Positions 9,996 to 20,728 of a stretch of 64,000 nucleotides of DNA are shown in pieces. The number at the start of each line of letters is the position of its first letter. The first letter of the stretch is position 1. The notes beneath the pieces were generated by a model. That model did no database searches and was not told the origin of the DNA. It saw only the letters and a program-made list of their open reading frames with translations. Origin of the DNA: Paramacrobiotus metropolitanus (lineage: Eukaryota > Tardigrada > Eutardigrada > Parachela > Macrobiotidae); contig NW_026570353.1 of assembly GCF_019649055.1 (NCBI RefSeq), positions 248,001-312,000 of the forward strand, in the 5' to 3' direction. Made by a program: the position numbers and the translations under genes.

Positions 9996-12900
9996 CTACT
10001 GTGATAGTCCTTCTTTGCTCGCGTCGCATTCGATTACCGTTGGCTTAGCTGGATCGAACTTCGCTAAGACTGGGCCTTCACATAACAACTTTTTCAAGTT
10101 TTCAAACTCCTTCGTATGAACTTCTGTCCAGTCTTTTCGCACGTGTTTATCGTTTCTCAGCAGCTCATATAAGTGACAGGTCTGCTGCGCATATCCAGCT
10201 ATGAATTTTCGATAGTAATTCGCTAGTCCGAGGAATGATCTCAGCTGTCGTTCAGTCTGAGGTCGTTTGAATTCTGATACTGCGGTGATCTTTTCGGGAT
10301 CCATTCGAACTCCATCTTCACTGAGTATATGACCCAGGAATCCCATCTCCCGCATTCCAAACTCGCATTTTGTCGGTTTAATGGTGAAGCCTGCTTCGAC
10401 CAAACTTTGAAGGACATTCCTCATATTCTGTAGGAAAATCTCCCAGGTCTTTCCAGCAAAAATGACATCATCGATGTATCCAAAGACGCAGCCCTTTCGC
10501 TTTGCCTTGGATAAGACACGATCCATACAGAGTTGGAACGTTGCAGGCCCGTTGCAGACTCCAAATGGCATCCGTTTAAATCGATACATGCCGTCTTGCG
10601 TTACGAAAGTTGTTTTATTAATCGATTCTGGATCCATTGGTATCTGCCAGAATCCACTTTGCAGATCCATTTTGCCGTAATACTTGTTGCCTGCACATGC
10701 ATCTAGCAACTCATCTGGATTCGGTAACGGATAATTGTTTTTCTTCGTTAACTTATTCAGCATGATGTAATTGACGCAGAATCTTGTGCCCATTGTCCCG
10801 TCACCGTTCTTTTTCGCAGCCAGCACGACTGGGAAACTCCAATCGGCATCTGATGGCTCGATGACGTCCTGTGCCAACATCTTTTCGATGTGCTTTGTTA
10901 TGAATTCGCGACCTGTCCAGCTCGTTCTGGCGGGATTGCATTTTACTGGTTTCGCATCTCCCGTGTCAATCACATGGGTGATTCCTTTTACATCGCCATA
11001 CGGTTTTTTCGATGTGGGAAGCACCTTCCAGAACTCCCAGAATGCATTATACACATCGTTTTTCTGAGCTTGTGTGAGATCAGGTCCGAGTTTCAAATTT
11101 CCGATGATTTTTGTCAGCTCGGCTTTCGTTGTGTCATCCACTTCGGGATCAAAAAGCACGTTCTTTACTGTGCCACTATTAATCTGGACGTTCTCCATGT
11201 GATCATACGGTTCAACGTAGCCGAGAAACTGACCCTTCTTTACAACTTGCCGTTTAATGCTGTGGTTAGCGATGACCAGATCAAAGTGCCTTCCTCTATG
11301 ATCGGTCACTCCCGCTAACGGTTGAACATCAGTTTCCACTTGGAAGACGGGTGTGAACATCAGCTTCTCTTTAGCTGGTACGAATTTCCCCATTCTAACT
11401 TTTACACGGGTACAAACAGATGGTTTTAAAAGAATCCGTTGATCGCTATAGACTCTTATCGTCTCTCTGTTCAATTTCATCCTTTGCACCTTCGTTCTTC
11501 TCACTTTAATATCCTGTTCCTTTTCTTCATCTACTTCGTCATCCTCGTCGAGATCGAGGAGATCCTCTTGTTCTGTGAGATCGTTTACACCTGAGTCTTC
11601 TGAAGTTGTTGAGTTGTCACTCGAGCTTGTCCAATCTGAATCTGAGTCACTGCTCTCATCGTCAGCTGCAGCGCTCTTATCAAGTGGCCGCTCATCAACT
11701 CCATCTCCCTCAGATGAAAGGTCACCTTCGTCACCCTGAGAATCGCTAAGTTTTTTCGTTTTCGGATTTTTGAGCAGAGGTTTGCCCGTTTCTTTTGCCT
11801 TGATTCCATATTTCGCTGCGATTCTCGGATGACTGCGCGTTACTCGCACTTTCGGTGATGACCTTTGTTCATCGGAGTTCGATCTCCGATCCTCTGGAAC
11901 TGTTTTTCCGAGCTGGTCGATCTCTTCCAAGCTCGTCAATCTGTGATTCCCGACCGGTGGACCTTCCTCACCAGTATCGAGTATATTTCCATCTTCTTTT
12001 GCTTCTGTTACTGGGTTTTGTTGCGCTGCTGAGATCCTTTCGAGCTCCTCTTGGAACTTTTTCCACATCGCTCCCCTTTCTGAGATCATCTGCGAGATCT
12101 CGAATGCTGTTGGTGATCTCTCTTCATCTGTTACGATCATCTCCTCATCTGTATCCTCCTCGTATCCGATGGGTCTCTTATTCCCGATGAAGACACAGTT
12201 CGCATTTAAGTTTTCGGCGAGGAGTTCATTGTTAGGAGTCATCTCGTACATGCACCATTTATCATCTCCTCGTTGAGGGTATTCAGCTCCATCTGGGACT
12301 GGTGCGAAGGTCACCTTTTTCTTGACCGGGTAACCAGCTGGTTCAACTTCTCTTCGTTTTCGATATACTTTTAGTTCAAGTATATCGGTATCTGGCAGTG
12401 GAGGGAATTCCGCTTCCAACTTTTTCCAATATTTTTCAAAGGATTTTTCATTTCCTCTCTCCAGCGCCTTATAGAACATTTCGAACAGCTCATATACTGG
12501 TTTACCGAGTCCGGTTGGGAAGATGATCGTTGTTCCTTTTCCTTTATAGAGGTGATTCACGCGAAAGTCCCAGAATAAGTCGGTTCTAGCATTTTCCCAC
12601 ATAATTCTTTCATCAAATACTTCATTTATTTCTCGATCGAGTTTCGATCGGAGATGCTTGACTTTCGGGTCCGATCTCCCTAAGTTCGCAATTAAGCTGT
12701 CGACGCCGTTATCCAAATGAAGCAATGATCTCCCCCTTGTTATAATGAAGTTCCGGACGCAGGATAGCCATTCCTTATATCGCTGCCAATGGTAGCGTTC
12801 GATGTGCTGATTCCACGTTGAGTTTGTTCTACTAATACTTTTCACTTCCTTCTGGACATGGTTTTTCGTCTCTTCGATTGCCGCATTGCAGCTTGGCCAA

Positions 12901-15554
12901 TCTCTGAGATCATCTTGACAAGCATCTCGACGACATTCCTCACATCTCCCTTGAGGTTGCACTCGACACGGGTTCTCATTGTAACCGTGATGACAACTGC
13001 TAATACGTTCTTCCAGTGTCATTTTGTCGAGGCAAGCGAATGGGTTGTTGCTGTCGTCGATTTCCGTATTCCAAAAACCGTGATCCGGTGTCCCTTTATC
13101 CTTGTCAGATGAGATTTCGATGATCTCCGGTTGTTTTTCGGTTCGATGATCTCTCAGCTGTTCAATCGCTCCGTCTCGTATATCGCTTAAGAGTATCTGT
13201 TCATCTTGTGTCATCTTTTTCGGAGCGTCTAGTTCCTTTTCGAACTTCTTATCGTCCCATACTTTGGCGACTTTTATTCCCAGTGCCTCTGGTACTGGGA
13301 TAGACTTTGCCCACTCCATGCCAGGTACAAGAGCTCGTTTCGCTTCAGTAGTTGCTTCCTGTTGTATGCCAGCGATCTGCTCCATCGTTAACGGAGTTTC
13401 ATCTTTCGTTCCCAGTGCCTCTGGTACTGGGATAACGGCGTTTGCCCGTTCTTTCGGTTTCACTGATGATCTCCCCAGTCGGGTGGAGATCTCCTTTTGG
13501 ATGGCTGCCATCTTTTCGATCGTCGACAGCTGAGCAGGTGAACCTCCCCTTCGTTGGTTCATCATCTGCTTTCCCAGTGCCTCTGGTACTGGGATAACCT
13601 TTTGATCCGTTTTAGCTGCTTTTACAAGTCCGGTAACCTTTCCGGTTTGAACTTTGACAGCTGATTTCGGCTCATCTTCAACTTCCTCCTCCCCATGATT
13701 ATCGATCAAGACGAACTTTGTCGCCAGGAAATCATGTCCCAATAATACTTGTACATCATCTGTTTTCGGTCTTACGTAGAAGGAGTGTTGACTGGTCCGT
13801 TTCCGCAATGTCACTGGTGCTACACAATAACGCGTTACGTTGAAGCCTGATGTCCCGCTGATTCCGTTAATTCGCACCAATCGATCTGGTGGAAGCGGTA
13901 AAACATGAAGTCCGTTCTTTTTGCAAAACGGTCGACTGATCAGGGATGTTTCCGCACCGGTATCCAACATCGCCAAGACCTTTATGTCGCCAATTTTCAC
14001 CTCGTGTGTATATGCTTCGATCCTTTTCGGCAAGTTATGTTTCGATCCATTTTGTACTTTGAGCGTACGAACGGTGCATTTAACTGGGATAAGCGATACA
14101 GATCCCGGATCCATATCAACTGCTGAAGAAGGCACCTGCCCGTTCGCTAAGGTGCTGTTCTTCTTCAGTATCGAACTCAGATGATCGATCCTGTGTGGGA
14201 CATCAGTTCGGATATCATAAAATTGTCTCTTCTTTCCATCTTTTGAGCTTTTTCCCATCTCACACTCCTTTTCCTTTGCAGCTTTATCATCGTTGACGAT
14301 TTTTCCAACTTCATTTAGTTGCTCCTTCGCAACTTCCGAGTGATCTTTGATCACCTCGGAGATGGTCTGTTGTAGCGTGACATCATCTGGTTTATCACGC
14401 AGATGCTCGATGACCTCATCTGTGATCTGGTCAGCTCGTTTCAGCTCATCTTCTTCGAGCTGATCTGGTGATCTCTCATATGTGACCATCTCATATCCCT
14501 TTTGGGTCATCCAATCGATCACCTTCGCCGATATCTCATTATTCGGTTTGGTCGGATCAGTTTGTGAAGACATCCCATCTGTTCGAGCTGGTGATTTGTC
14601 ATTAGCATCTTTTTGTAGTGCTTCGGTTAAGTCCCGTGATCTTTCGGTTCGTTTCATGGAAAATCCACCATCTGGCAGCTTCTGCAACGGAACTTTCTCT
14701 CCGTAATTTGGCGGTTTATCGGCTGGAGGAGCATTTCGGTTTTGGTCAACGAGTGTCTTCTTATAGTCCATCTCGTTGAACATTGGGACGAGGTTTCCCC
14801 AAATTTGCTTCCGCTGTAGCGTAACTGCATCATCCAATGAGTCATCTGAAATTTGTTGTGCCCGTTCGCTCTCTTCAAGCTGCACTTTTCGCAGCGTCAG
14901 TTCCTTTTCCTGACCTTTTTCAACGATCTTTTTGTCGTTAGTTTTGGCGACTGCACTTGCTCTCTGATCTCTCACTGGTGCTTTCCTTATAGGAAGTGGT
15001 TTTTCATCTTTGCTGCCCACTGTGGCGTTCTGTTCTAACCACTTTCGTTTTAGTACCGTATCATCTTCATCTTCCGGACAATTCCCAAACTTCGTTTTCA
15101 TCTCCTTCTCTGCGTTTTGATTACGTAGAAACTCTCGGAATCTGGAGTGCTGATCATTCGTCTCTTTTTCTTCCAGTTTCTTCTTCAAGTTCGCCTTTCC
15201 AATGATCTCGTTACGTTGAGCGCGCCGTTCTTTTAGCTTTTCGGCACTACATTTTCCTTTATTTATCAACTGATCATCAGCAGTACCATTCTGCTGTGGT
15301 TTCGCAGTTCCATTCTGCGCAGGTGGTCCTTTCTTCACCTGTGATGGCATCTTTTGAGCCATCTCACCCACAGTACCATTCTGTGGTGACTTCGCAGTAC
15401 CATTCTGCGGAAGTGGCCTTTTGTCCACTTGTGATGGCATCTTATAAACCATCTCCTTCAGCTGATGTGACGGCATCTTATTAGCCGTGTCGCCTACAGT
15501 CCGATTCTGTGGCTGTGGTACTTTGCCCACTGATGATGGCATCTTATTAGCCAT
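9996..15554 (-). CDS. Pol part 1: protease, reverse transcriptase and start of RNase H
   Basis: An 1,852-codon frame. The first ~500 residues are low complexity and charged, with repeated NKMPS-like and QNGT-like motifs. A retroviral-type aspartic protease follows near residue 530 (active site LDTGAETSLIS). Downstream are three copies of a VIPVPEALG-type motif, then a Cys-rich patch (CRVQPQGRCEECRRDAC) and an acidic stretch. The reverse transcriptase lies near the C-terminus (KMDLQSGFWQIPM, then the catalytic FGYIDDVIFAG and FLGHILSEDG), leading into an RNase H start (IECDASKEGLSQ). Such enzymes copy element RNA to DNA in the particle. The large extension before and after the protease is unusual for Ty3/Gypsy. 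Confidence 0.9.
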   Translation of the reverse strand: MANKMPSSVGKVPQPQNRTVGDTANKMPSHQLKEMVYKMPSQVDKRPLPQNGTAKSPQNGTVGEMAQKMPSQVKKGPPAQNGTAKPQQNGTADDQLINKGKCSAEKLKERRAQRNEIIGKANLKKKLEEKETNDQHSRFREFLRNQNAEKEMKTKFGNCPEDEDDTVLKRKWLEQNATVGSKDEKPLPIRKAPVRDQRASAVAKTNDKKIVEKGQEKELTLRKVQLEESERAQQISDDSLDDAVTLQRKQIWGNLVPMFNEMDYKKTLVDQNRNAPPADKPPNYGEKVPLQKLPDGGFSMKRTERSRDLTEALQKDANDKSPARTDGMSSQTDPTKPNNEISAKVIDWMTQKGYEMVTYERSPDQLEEDELKRADQITDEVIEHLRDKPDDVTLQQTISEVIKDHSEVAKEQLNEVGKIVNDDKAAKEKECEMGKSSKDGKKRQFYDIRTDVPHRIDHLSSILKKNSTLANGQVPSSAVDMDPGSVSLIPVKCTVRTLKVQNGSKHNLPKRIEAYTHEVKIGDIKVLAMLDTGAETSLISRPFCKKNGLHVLPLPPDRLVRINGISGTSGFNVTRYCVAPVTLRKRTSQHSFYVRPKTDDVQVLLGHDFLATKFVLIDNHGEEEVEDEPKSAVKVQTGKVTGLVKAAKTDQKVIPVPEALGKQMMNQRRGGSPAQLSTIEKMAAIQKEISTRLGRSSVKPKERANAVIPVPEALGTKDETPLTMEQIAGIQQEATTEAKRALVPGMEWAKSIPVPEALGIKVAKVWDDKKFEKELDAPKKMTQDEQILLSDIRDGAIEQLRDHRTEKQPEIIEISSDKDKGTPDHGFWNTEIDDSNNPFACLDKMTLEERISSCHHGYNENPCRVQPQGRCEECRRDACQDDLRDWPSCNAAIEETKNHVQKEVKSISRTNSTWNQHIERYHWQRYKEWLSCVRNFIITRGRSLLHLDNGVDSLIANLGRSDPKVKHLRSKLDREINEVFDERIMWENARTDLFWDFRVNHLYKGKGTTIIFPTGLGKPVYELFEMFYKALERGNEKSFEKYWKKLEAEFPPLPDTDILELKVYRKRREVEPAGYPVKKKVTFAPVPDGAEYPQRGDDKWCMYEMTPNNELLAENLNANCVFIGNKRPIGYEEDTDEEMIVTDEERSPTAFEISQMISERGAMWKKFQEELERISAAQQNPVTEAKEDGNILDTGEEGPPVGNHRLTSLEEIDQLGKTVPEDRRSNSDEQRSSPKVRVTRSHPRIAAKYGIKAKETGKPLLKNPKTKKLSDSQGDEGDLSSEGDGVDERPLDKSAAADDESSDSDSDWTSSSDNSTTSEDSGVNDLTEQEDLLDLDEDDEVDEEKEQDIKVRRTKVQRMKLNRETIRVYSDQRILLKPSVCTRVKVRMGKFVPAKEKLMFTPVFQVETDVQPLAGVTDHRGRHFDLVIANHSIKRQVVKKGQFLGYVEPYDHMENVQINSGTVKNVLFDPEVDDTTKAELTKIIGNLKLGPDLTQAQKNDVYNAFWEFWKVLPTSKKPYGDVKGITHVIDTGDAKPVKCNPARTSWTGREFITKHIEKMLAQDVIEPSDADWSFPVVLAAKKNGDGTMGTRFCVNYIMLNKLTKKNNYPLPNPDELLDACAGNKYYGKMDLQSGFWQIPMDPESINKTTFVTQDGMYRFKRMPFGVCNGPATFQLCMDRVLSKAKRKGCVFGYIDDVIFAGKTWEIFLQNMRNVLQSLVEAGFTIKPTKCEFGMREMGFLGHILSEDGVRMDPEKITAVSEFKRPQTERQLRSFLGLANYYRKFIAGYAQQTCHLYELLRNDKHVRKDWTEVHTKEFENLKKLLCEGPVLAKFDPAKPTVIECDASKEGLSQ

Positions 15555-15631
15555 CTCTTTCGCAGTCCGTTTCTGCGTTCCTCCTTTATCCGGTGGTTTC
15601 GGTTGCGGAGGATCAGTAGGCTCACCGGCAC

Positions 15632-18600
15632 CTACTGATCTTGGCCGTTTCCCTGATCCAGCACCTGCTGCCGCTGCTGGACTTGTTCATTTCTCTGGCC
15701 AGCGCCGTTCGCGCCGCCGCCGTCGTTATCATCGGCGCGTCCGTTGCCGCCGCCGTTCCGGTTGCCGTATCCGCCGCGTCCGTTGCCGCGACCTCTTCCG
15801 CGGAAGCCACCTCTTCCTCCGCCGTTATAGCCGCCACCGCCACCATTTCCATTACCCTGGCCAGCGCCGCCACCGTTCCCCTGTTTGAACGCGGCCCATC
15901 GCGCAACCAGGTCGTAGCCGTTCGCTACTGCTTGGCGCCAGCCGCCTTGGGCTCGCAGCCGTTCCCATTCTCGGGTGGCAAACAAGTTCGGGTTCCGGTT
16001 CGGTGGCATACCAGCGAACATGCAGTTCTGTGCGTCGTGGTTTCCAAATCCACAATTTTGGCACAGCTGCACGCCCTGGGCGATCCATCCGTCAATTTGG
16101 CCAAATTTCCATTCCGTTCGAGAACCCTGTCGTGGCTGATAGTTGCCTCGGTTCTGCTGATAGTTTCCTTGTCTGTTGGGCTGATAGTTGCCCTGCCCCT
16201 GGTTTCGATTGAAGTTGCCATTTCGTTGGCCACCATTCCAGTTTCCATTTCCATTTCCGTAATTGGACCTTCTTTGCTGTTGGGGCACCCCTCCCTTCAG
16301 GGGAGTCGGCATCACATTTGCCGGGGCCATTGGCCTTGCCTGCGTCTGCGCTTGTATCGCGGCGACCATTGCGTATGAAATCGGTTGTCCAGTTTGGCTA
16401 TCAATGAATGTCATCTCCTTGTGAGTTGGAGTTGGCGATCTCGTCTGGTATTCCGCTGGAGACGGTGTGGGTGCATATTGTCGCTGTGCCATCTCAATTT
16501 GGCCCGAGCGGATGGTCACATAATCCGGTTGATTGCGTTGACCTTCGACAACCTTATATTTGTCTTCGCCAGCTGCCCACGATCGGAAGAAGTCCTTGAT
16601 CTCTGTTGGCGTTCTGAACCCCTTCGTTTTCAGCGCCTTATAGAGATCGTTATCGACTCTGCATCCATCGATAAGGAATGCAACTGCTTGTAATTCGGTA
16701 ATGGCTTTCTTAGCCTTAAATTTCATGATCGCCTGGTAGAACTGCTCAAGTGTCTCTTTTCCGGGTCTGAATTTCCTGTTCATGGCTTCACGTAAGCCAA
16801 GGACTTCTTCGTTTCGATCTCCAAATTCATCTCTAAATTTGTTTAACCATTCCGTGACTGTGTAAACTTCCTCTTCGGCCTCTTCGATGTCTCTTTCACC
16901 GTCGAACCAGATCTTTGCTGGTCCTCTGACGGCGCTGGCGATATCAATCAACACCTGATCATCAGTCATGTCATATGTTCGTTGTGTTTCTCTCACCAAC
17001 CGGATCCAACCGCTTACCGCATCGCGGTTACCGTCAAAGGTCGCAAGATCGGTTTTGCGGCCCATGTTCTTGATGGATCTATCAAATTCCCGTTGCCCTC
17101 GATCTTCATTTCGATCGTTTCGTTGATATCGTTCATTTCTGTCGTTTCGATCATTTCGATAATCCCCAAAGTATCTGCCGTCATGTTCGTGTCGGGGTGA
17201 TCGTGCGTCTTGGTTAGCTCCATCTTTTACTGTCGTTTCAATGGGCTGTTGAAACTGTGAGGGGTCGTCGAAGCTTGAGTGGTGTTGGTGACTGCCCGAC
17301 GGGTTTCTTTTATCCGAAGTTTCCCCATCTTTTTCCGCTTTGAAACCGACTGTGCCGCCACCCGTTCGTAGCGGCATCTCGAAGTGGAAGCTCCCGCCCG
17401 CTTCTTGTGCCTTACTGTAGCTAGGCGGGGGCGTGTCGGCAGCATCTCTCTTTGCACTTCCTGCTTGCAGAATTAGCTCTTCCCTGTGTTTATTTGTCAC
17501 TTTTAGGCCCTTGTTCTCATCTTCGAGACGTTTAATTCTGATGTTAAGCTGCTCGTTTTCCGTTTGCAGCTGATCTCGCTCCTGCTTGAGCATATGGGCG
17601 AAATTCTGCCGCTGAATCGTCTCCGCGTTTAACTCCTTTTCGTCCATCTCTCTCGCTTTAATCTGGTCAATTAGCTGATTCATTTGCTGTTCCAGTTGAG
17701 CATACGCATCAGCTGCCGATTTCAGTCGAGTTCTCGATTGGGTGACTTCGTCTTGGTGAGTCATCACTGTTTGTGTCATATCGACTATTTCCGTATTGAG
17801 CTTTATATTCTCATCTGTCAGCTCACGGATCTTTTCCTGATGTTCTTTGCTTTCCACTTCGACTTTTGTCACCTTCGTATCTAGTCGTCGTGCTTCATCT
17901 TCCCATCTTTGGCCCCATTCGGCCGCCTTCTCGCCAGCTTCTTTGAGCTGTGCGTTCTCCTCAGTGACCTGCCTGATTTCATCTTTAAGTCGTCCCCCTT
18001 CAGTAGCTAGGAGCTCTCTCAGGTCTTGTGCCACTTTGAGAGCATCATCGGCTCGTTTCTGGTGATCTTCCGATTCCCTTTGGAGAGTTTGAATATCCCC
18101 ATCTTTCAGCTTCAGGTCCTCTCTGAGCTTGAATATATCCTTGTTCACCGCTGTTAATCGTTTGGTTGCTTCCGCTAATTTGGTTGCGTATTCGTCTCGC
18201 TTCGCCTTAGCCTCATCTGCTTTTTTACGCAGTTCATCACATTGATCTTTCAATTCCGCTATGTGGCGAGATCGCTCGGCGGATTCCTCCGATAGACTCT
18301 CGTTGAGATCGCTTACGGCCATGTAGCCTTCCATCTCCCTATCATCCGCAATTTTCAAGTTGTCTTCCGCGATCTCCTTCTGGCGTTCGTATCTTACTTT
18401 CCATTCCGTTGCCGTGTTTTTTAATACGCCCTGGTGTTGCTCCAACTCATAGATACGAGCTTCAAGAGATCCCAACCGATTTTGATATTCCTGTTTCTTC
18501 TTGATAGTCTGAGCTTCTTTTTCTTCCAACGAAATCTCGAGTTCTTTGACTCGACGTTTCAGGCTTGAAGTGGGGCTGTTGGGAGATGGAGATCGTACGT

Positions 18601-19333
18601 TGACGATCTTCCCCGTCTGATTCCTTTCAATCAGACTTTCGGGGATGTCCTCGAAGGATGTCAATCCTTGAGCTCGATCCGCTTCCTTCATTGCGGTTTG
18701 AAATGACATATTCAATGTCATCTCGTCTTCTGTGAAGTACGATTCTTCGTTCCCGCGATTGGACATCATCTCATCAGATGCCATCGGACTCTCGAAGATG
18801 TCTTCGGTTGTTGTTTCATCTCCGAGTGTGAGATCATCTAGTCTGAGTTCGTTGAGATCATCTGTTGTGATCTTTGGCTGTTCGGTGAGTTCGGTTTTGG
18901 CCAGGTTATCCTTCTTATCCTGGTCTGACGTATCCTTTTGCGATGTCAGATCCATCTCCGCGGCTTCTTCTGGGTTCGTTCCTTCTTTGGTGACCTCCTG
19001 GTTCACCTCACTGTTTCCCGCCGCAGGCGCGGGAGATCGTTTCAGATCATCACTGGAGCTCTCCTGAGCTGACACTGCTTCGAGTGCCTTCTGATATGTC
19101 GCTTTTGACCCACGTGAATCTTTCTTCACGGGGACTTTCGGTGCTCGAGTGTTTCGATCATGTCCAACTGGACGCGAGTACGGGTACAAGTCTTTTTTGT
19201 ACGGGTTATGTGCGCCTTGCTGTGACCCGTGAGAGCTACGGCTCCCCTGACTGCTGTTAGATGTCGGTTCGATGATCTCTTTATCCATGGTGATCGGATA
19301 ACTGTGACGCACCTGCTGATTTTGCTCACACAC
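15632..19333 (-). CDS. Gag of the Ty3/Gypsy-like element
   Basis: A 1,233-codon frame. The N-terminal third is acidic and Ser/Thr-rich; a very long heptad-type coiled coil spans roughly residues 260-650, unusual for gag. A Ty3-type capsid region follows at about residues 790-960 (start DLATFDGNRDAVSGWIRLV, with the FRPGKETLEQFYQ stretch). A CCHC zinc knuckle (CQNCGFGNHDAQNC, spacing C-2-C-4-H-4-C) sits near residue 1110 amid Gly/Asn/Arg-rich RNA-binding sequence. The product would form particles and bind the element RNA. The pol frame starts 77 bases beyond its stop in another phase. The assignment rests on the capsid region, the knuckle and the position before pol. Confidence 0.85.
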   Translation of the reverse strand: MCEQNQQVRHSYPITMDKEIIEPTSNSSQGSRSSHGSQQGAHNPYKKDLYPYSRPVGHDRNTRAPKVPVKKDSRGSKATYQKALEAVSAQESSSDDLKRSPAPAAGNSEVNQEVTKEGTNPEEAAEMDLTSQKDTSDQDKKDNLAKTELTEQPKITTDDLNELRLDDLTLGDETTTEDIFESPMASDEMMSNRGNEESYFTEDEMTLNMSFQTAMKEADRAQGLTSFEDIPESLIERNQTGKIVNVRSPSPNSPTSSLKRRVKELEISLEEKEAQTIKKKQEYQNRLGSLEARIYELEQHQGVLKNTATEWKVRYERQKEIAEDNLKIADDREMEGYMAVSDLNESLSEESAERSRHIAELKDQCDELRKKADEAKAKRDEYATKLAEATKRLTAVNKDIFKLREDLKLKDGDIQTLQRESEDHQKRADDALKVAQDLRELLATEGGRLKDEIRQVTEENAQLKEAGEKAAEWGQRWEDEARRLDTKVTKVEVESKEHQEKIRELTDENIKLNTEIVDMTQTVMTHQDEVTQSRTRLKSAADAYAQLEQQMNQLIDQIKAREMDEKELNAETIQRQNFAHMLKQERDQLQTENEQLNIRIKRLEDENKGLKVTNKHREELILQAGSAKRDAADTPPPSYSKAQEAGGSFHFEMPLRTGGGTVGFKAEKDGETSDKRNPSGSHQHHSSFDDPSQFQQPIETTVKDGANQDARSPRHEHDGRYFGDYRNDRNDRNERYQRNDRNEDRGQREFDRSIKNMGRKTDLATFDGNRDAVSGWIRLVRETQRTYDMTDDQVLIDIASAVRGPAKIWFDGERDIEEAEEEVYTVTEWLNKFRDEFGDRNEEVLGLREAMNRKFRPGKETLEQFYQAIMKFKAKKAITELQAVAFLIDGCRVDNDLYKALKTKGFRTPTEIKDFFRSWAAGEDKYKVVEGQRNQPDYVTIRSGQIEMAQRQYAPTPSPAEYQTRSPTPTHKEMTFIDSQTGQPISYAMVAAIQAQTQARPMAPANVMPTPLKGGVPQQQRRSNYGNGNGNWNGGQRNGNFNRNQGQGNYQPNRQGNYQQNRGNYQPRQGSRTEWKFGQIDGWIAQGVQLCQNCGFGNHDAQNCMFAGMPPNRNPNLFATREWERLRAQGGWRQAVANGYDLVARWAAFKQGNGGGAGQGNGNGGGGGYNGGGRGGFRGRGRGNGRGGYGNRNGGGNGRADDNDGGGANGAGQRNEQVQQRQQVLDQGNGQDQ

Positions 19334-20704
19334 ACGTTATAATGAGATCGTTAAGTCCCTGAGATCGCTTTTTAGCTGATCTGATTCGGTCAAGTTCGAT
19401 TTTAAAGGTCACTTTTTCGATAAAAAGATCGAGGGGTTTGCCTCAAAATTGATCTCGTTCACTGCTAATATCAATAAAACTGCTGGAAAGATCGTTTAGA
19501 GTTCGTATTCAGTTGAAATAGATGATCTCAGCTCATCTGTAAAGGTCACTCTCTGATCTGATCTGATCTCAAAAGGTCACTGATGATCTCGATCTGATCG
19601 ATCTCGAGATGGTCACTTTTCGGTCAACTCAATTCGATTAAAAACAGCTTCCTTTAACTGATTTTAGATCGTTTACGATGAAGAAAGATCGTTTTAACTG
19701 ATGAAAGATCGTTGCGAGATCGTCTTAGATCGATCTGATCTGATGTCAAGATCACTGACGATCTCGAGATGATCGATCTCCAAGATGGTCACTTTTTGGT
19801 CACTTCAATTCAATTAAAATCAACTTCCTTTAGTTAAATATAAATTGTTTCCGATGAAGAAAGATCGTTTTCACTGTTGGGAGATCGTTATAAGATCGTT
19901 TTAGATCGTTTTTTCCGTTAAAATTTTCGACCAATCAGAATTCGTTTAACTGACCAATCACGTGTACCCGTTAAAATTTTCTGACCGGCCTGACGTCACA
20001 GATCGACGGCCAGACTTGCGTGCCGTGTGCAAAAACTACGCCTACGTCTAGCTCAGCTCAGTACCGACCAATAAAAATTGCGTATTTTACGCCTCAACCA
20101 ATCCAATAATTAATAACCGTTTCTTTTTACCTGTCACCGTTCCGATCCCACAAAAAGATGATCCAGATGGTGGAGATGATCCAGATGATCTTCTCCAACT
20201 CCGATCCCGCGCAGCCGTATTCCGCACGGTTGTGGCGCCTTCCTATCCGACCTAATCAGCCTTCTGCTGGGCTTGTCAAGCCTGCCAGCAGGTCGCTCTA
20301 CAACCAATTTGATGGAGCGCGTTAACTGATCTCTTGGCACCTCATTCGGTGCTGCCAACTCGTGGCTTCTCGGCTCTTGTGCCCGACAGCCTTGACCCCA
20401 ACAAGAGGTGCCCGCTGCCTAGCAGAGGAAACAGCACAAGTTCTCCGACAGGAGAGCTCTTGCACCGCAGCCTTCTGCCGTCTGATTGGATATGCACGAC
20501 GAGTTCTCCTACAGGAGACTCTCTAGTCAGTGCAGTCGATGTTGGCAATCCGATAGGTGAGCGCGCCTTGCTTCAGATGAGGAAAACCAGTGCCTTACTG
20601 GTGTAATAAGATCGATATGATCCAGATCGATGTGGCCGTTCGCCAAACAGATGATCGTGGCCGTTCGCCAAACAGATGACAACTCAGAAACCGTCTGTTC
20701 ACGG
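19334..20704 (-). other. Untranslated leader of the LTR element
   Basis: About 1.4 kb between the primer-binding site and the first gag codon has no convincing coding frame; short open frames such as the one at 20134-20358 have no family features. It is rich in GATC and contains a tandem duplication at 19555-19910. Long leaders of this family often hold packaging or insulator signals, but none is demonstrable here. Confidence 0.55.
19555..19910. repeat. Two-copy ~180-bp GATC-rich tandem repeat in the element leader
   Basis: Two diverged direct copies (about 19555-19735 and 19736-19910) share the order CTGATCTGAT, a GATGATCGATCTC-type block, ATGGTCACTTTT, a TCAATTC block, GATGAAGAAAGATCG and TTTTAGATCG. 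GATC recurs many times per copy. Copy boundaries were set by eye. Confidence 0.65.
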
Positions 20705-20715
20705 CTCTGCTACCA
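20705..20715 (-). promoter_or_regulatory. Primer-binding site, initiator tRNA-Met type
   Basis: On the minus strand the bases read TGGTAGCAGAG, complementary to the 3' end (CTCTGCTACCA) of animal initiator methionine tRNA. This is a known primer choice for LTR retrotransposons. It lies 13 bases inside the proposed LTR edge and fixes the orientation of the element. Confidence 0.7.
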
Positions 20716-20728
20716 TATAACCGTGGAC

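Noticed and set aside
15641-16378. Plus-strand frame of 245 codons opposite gag
   Set aside because: Its Ala/Val/Ser-rich sequence is the complement of the Gly/Asn/Arg-rich gag tail with the CCHC knuckle.
20134-20606. Short frames in the element leader
   Set aside because: They overlap on both strands, have no family features and sit in the expected untranslated leader.
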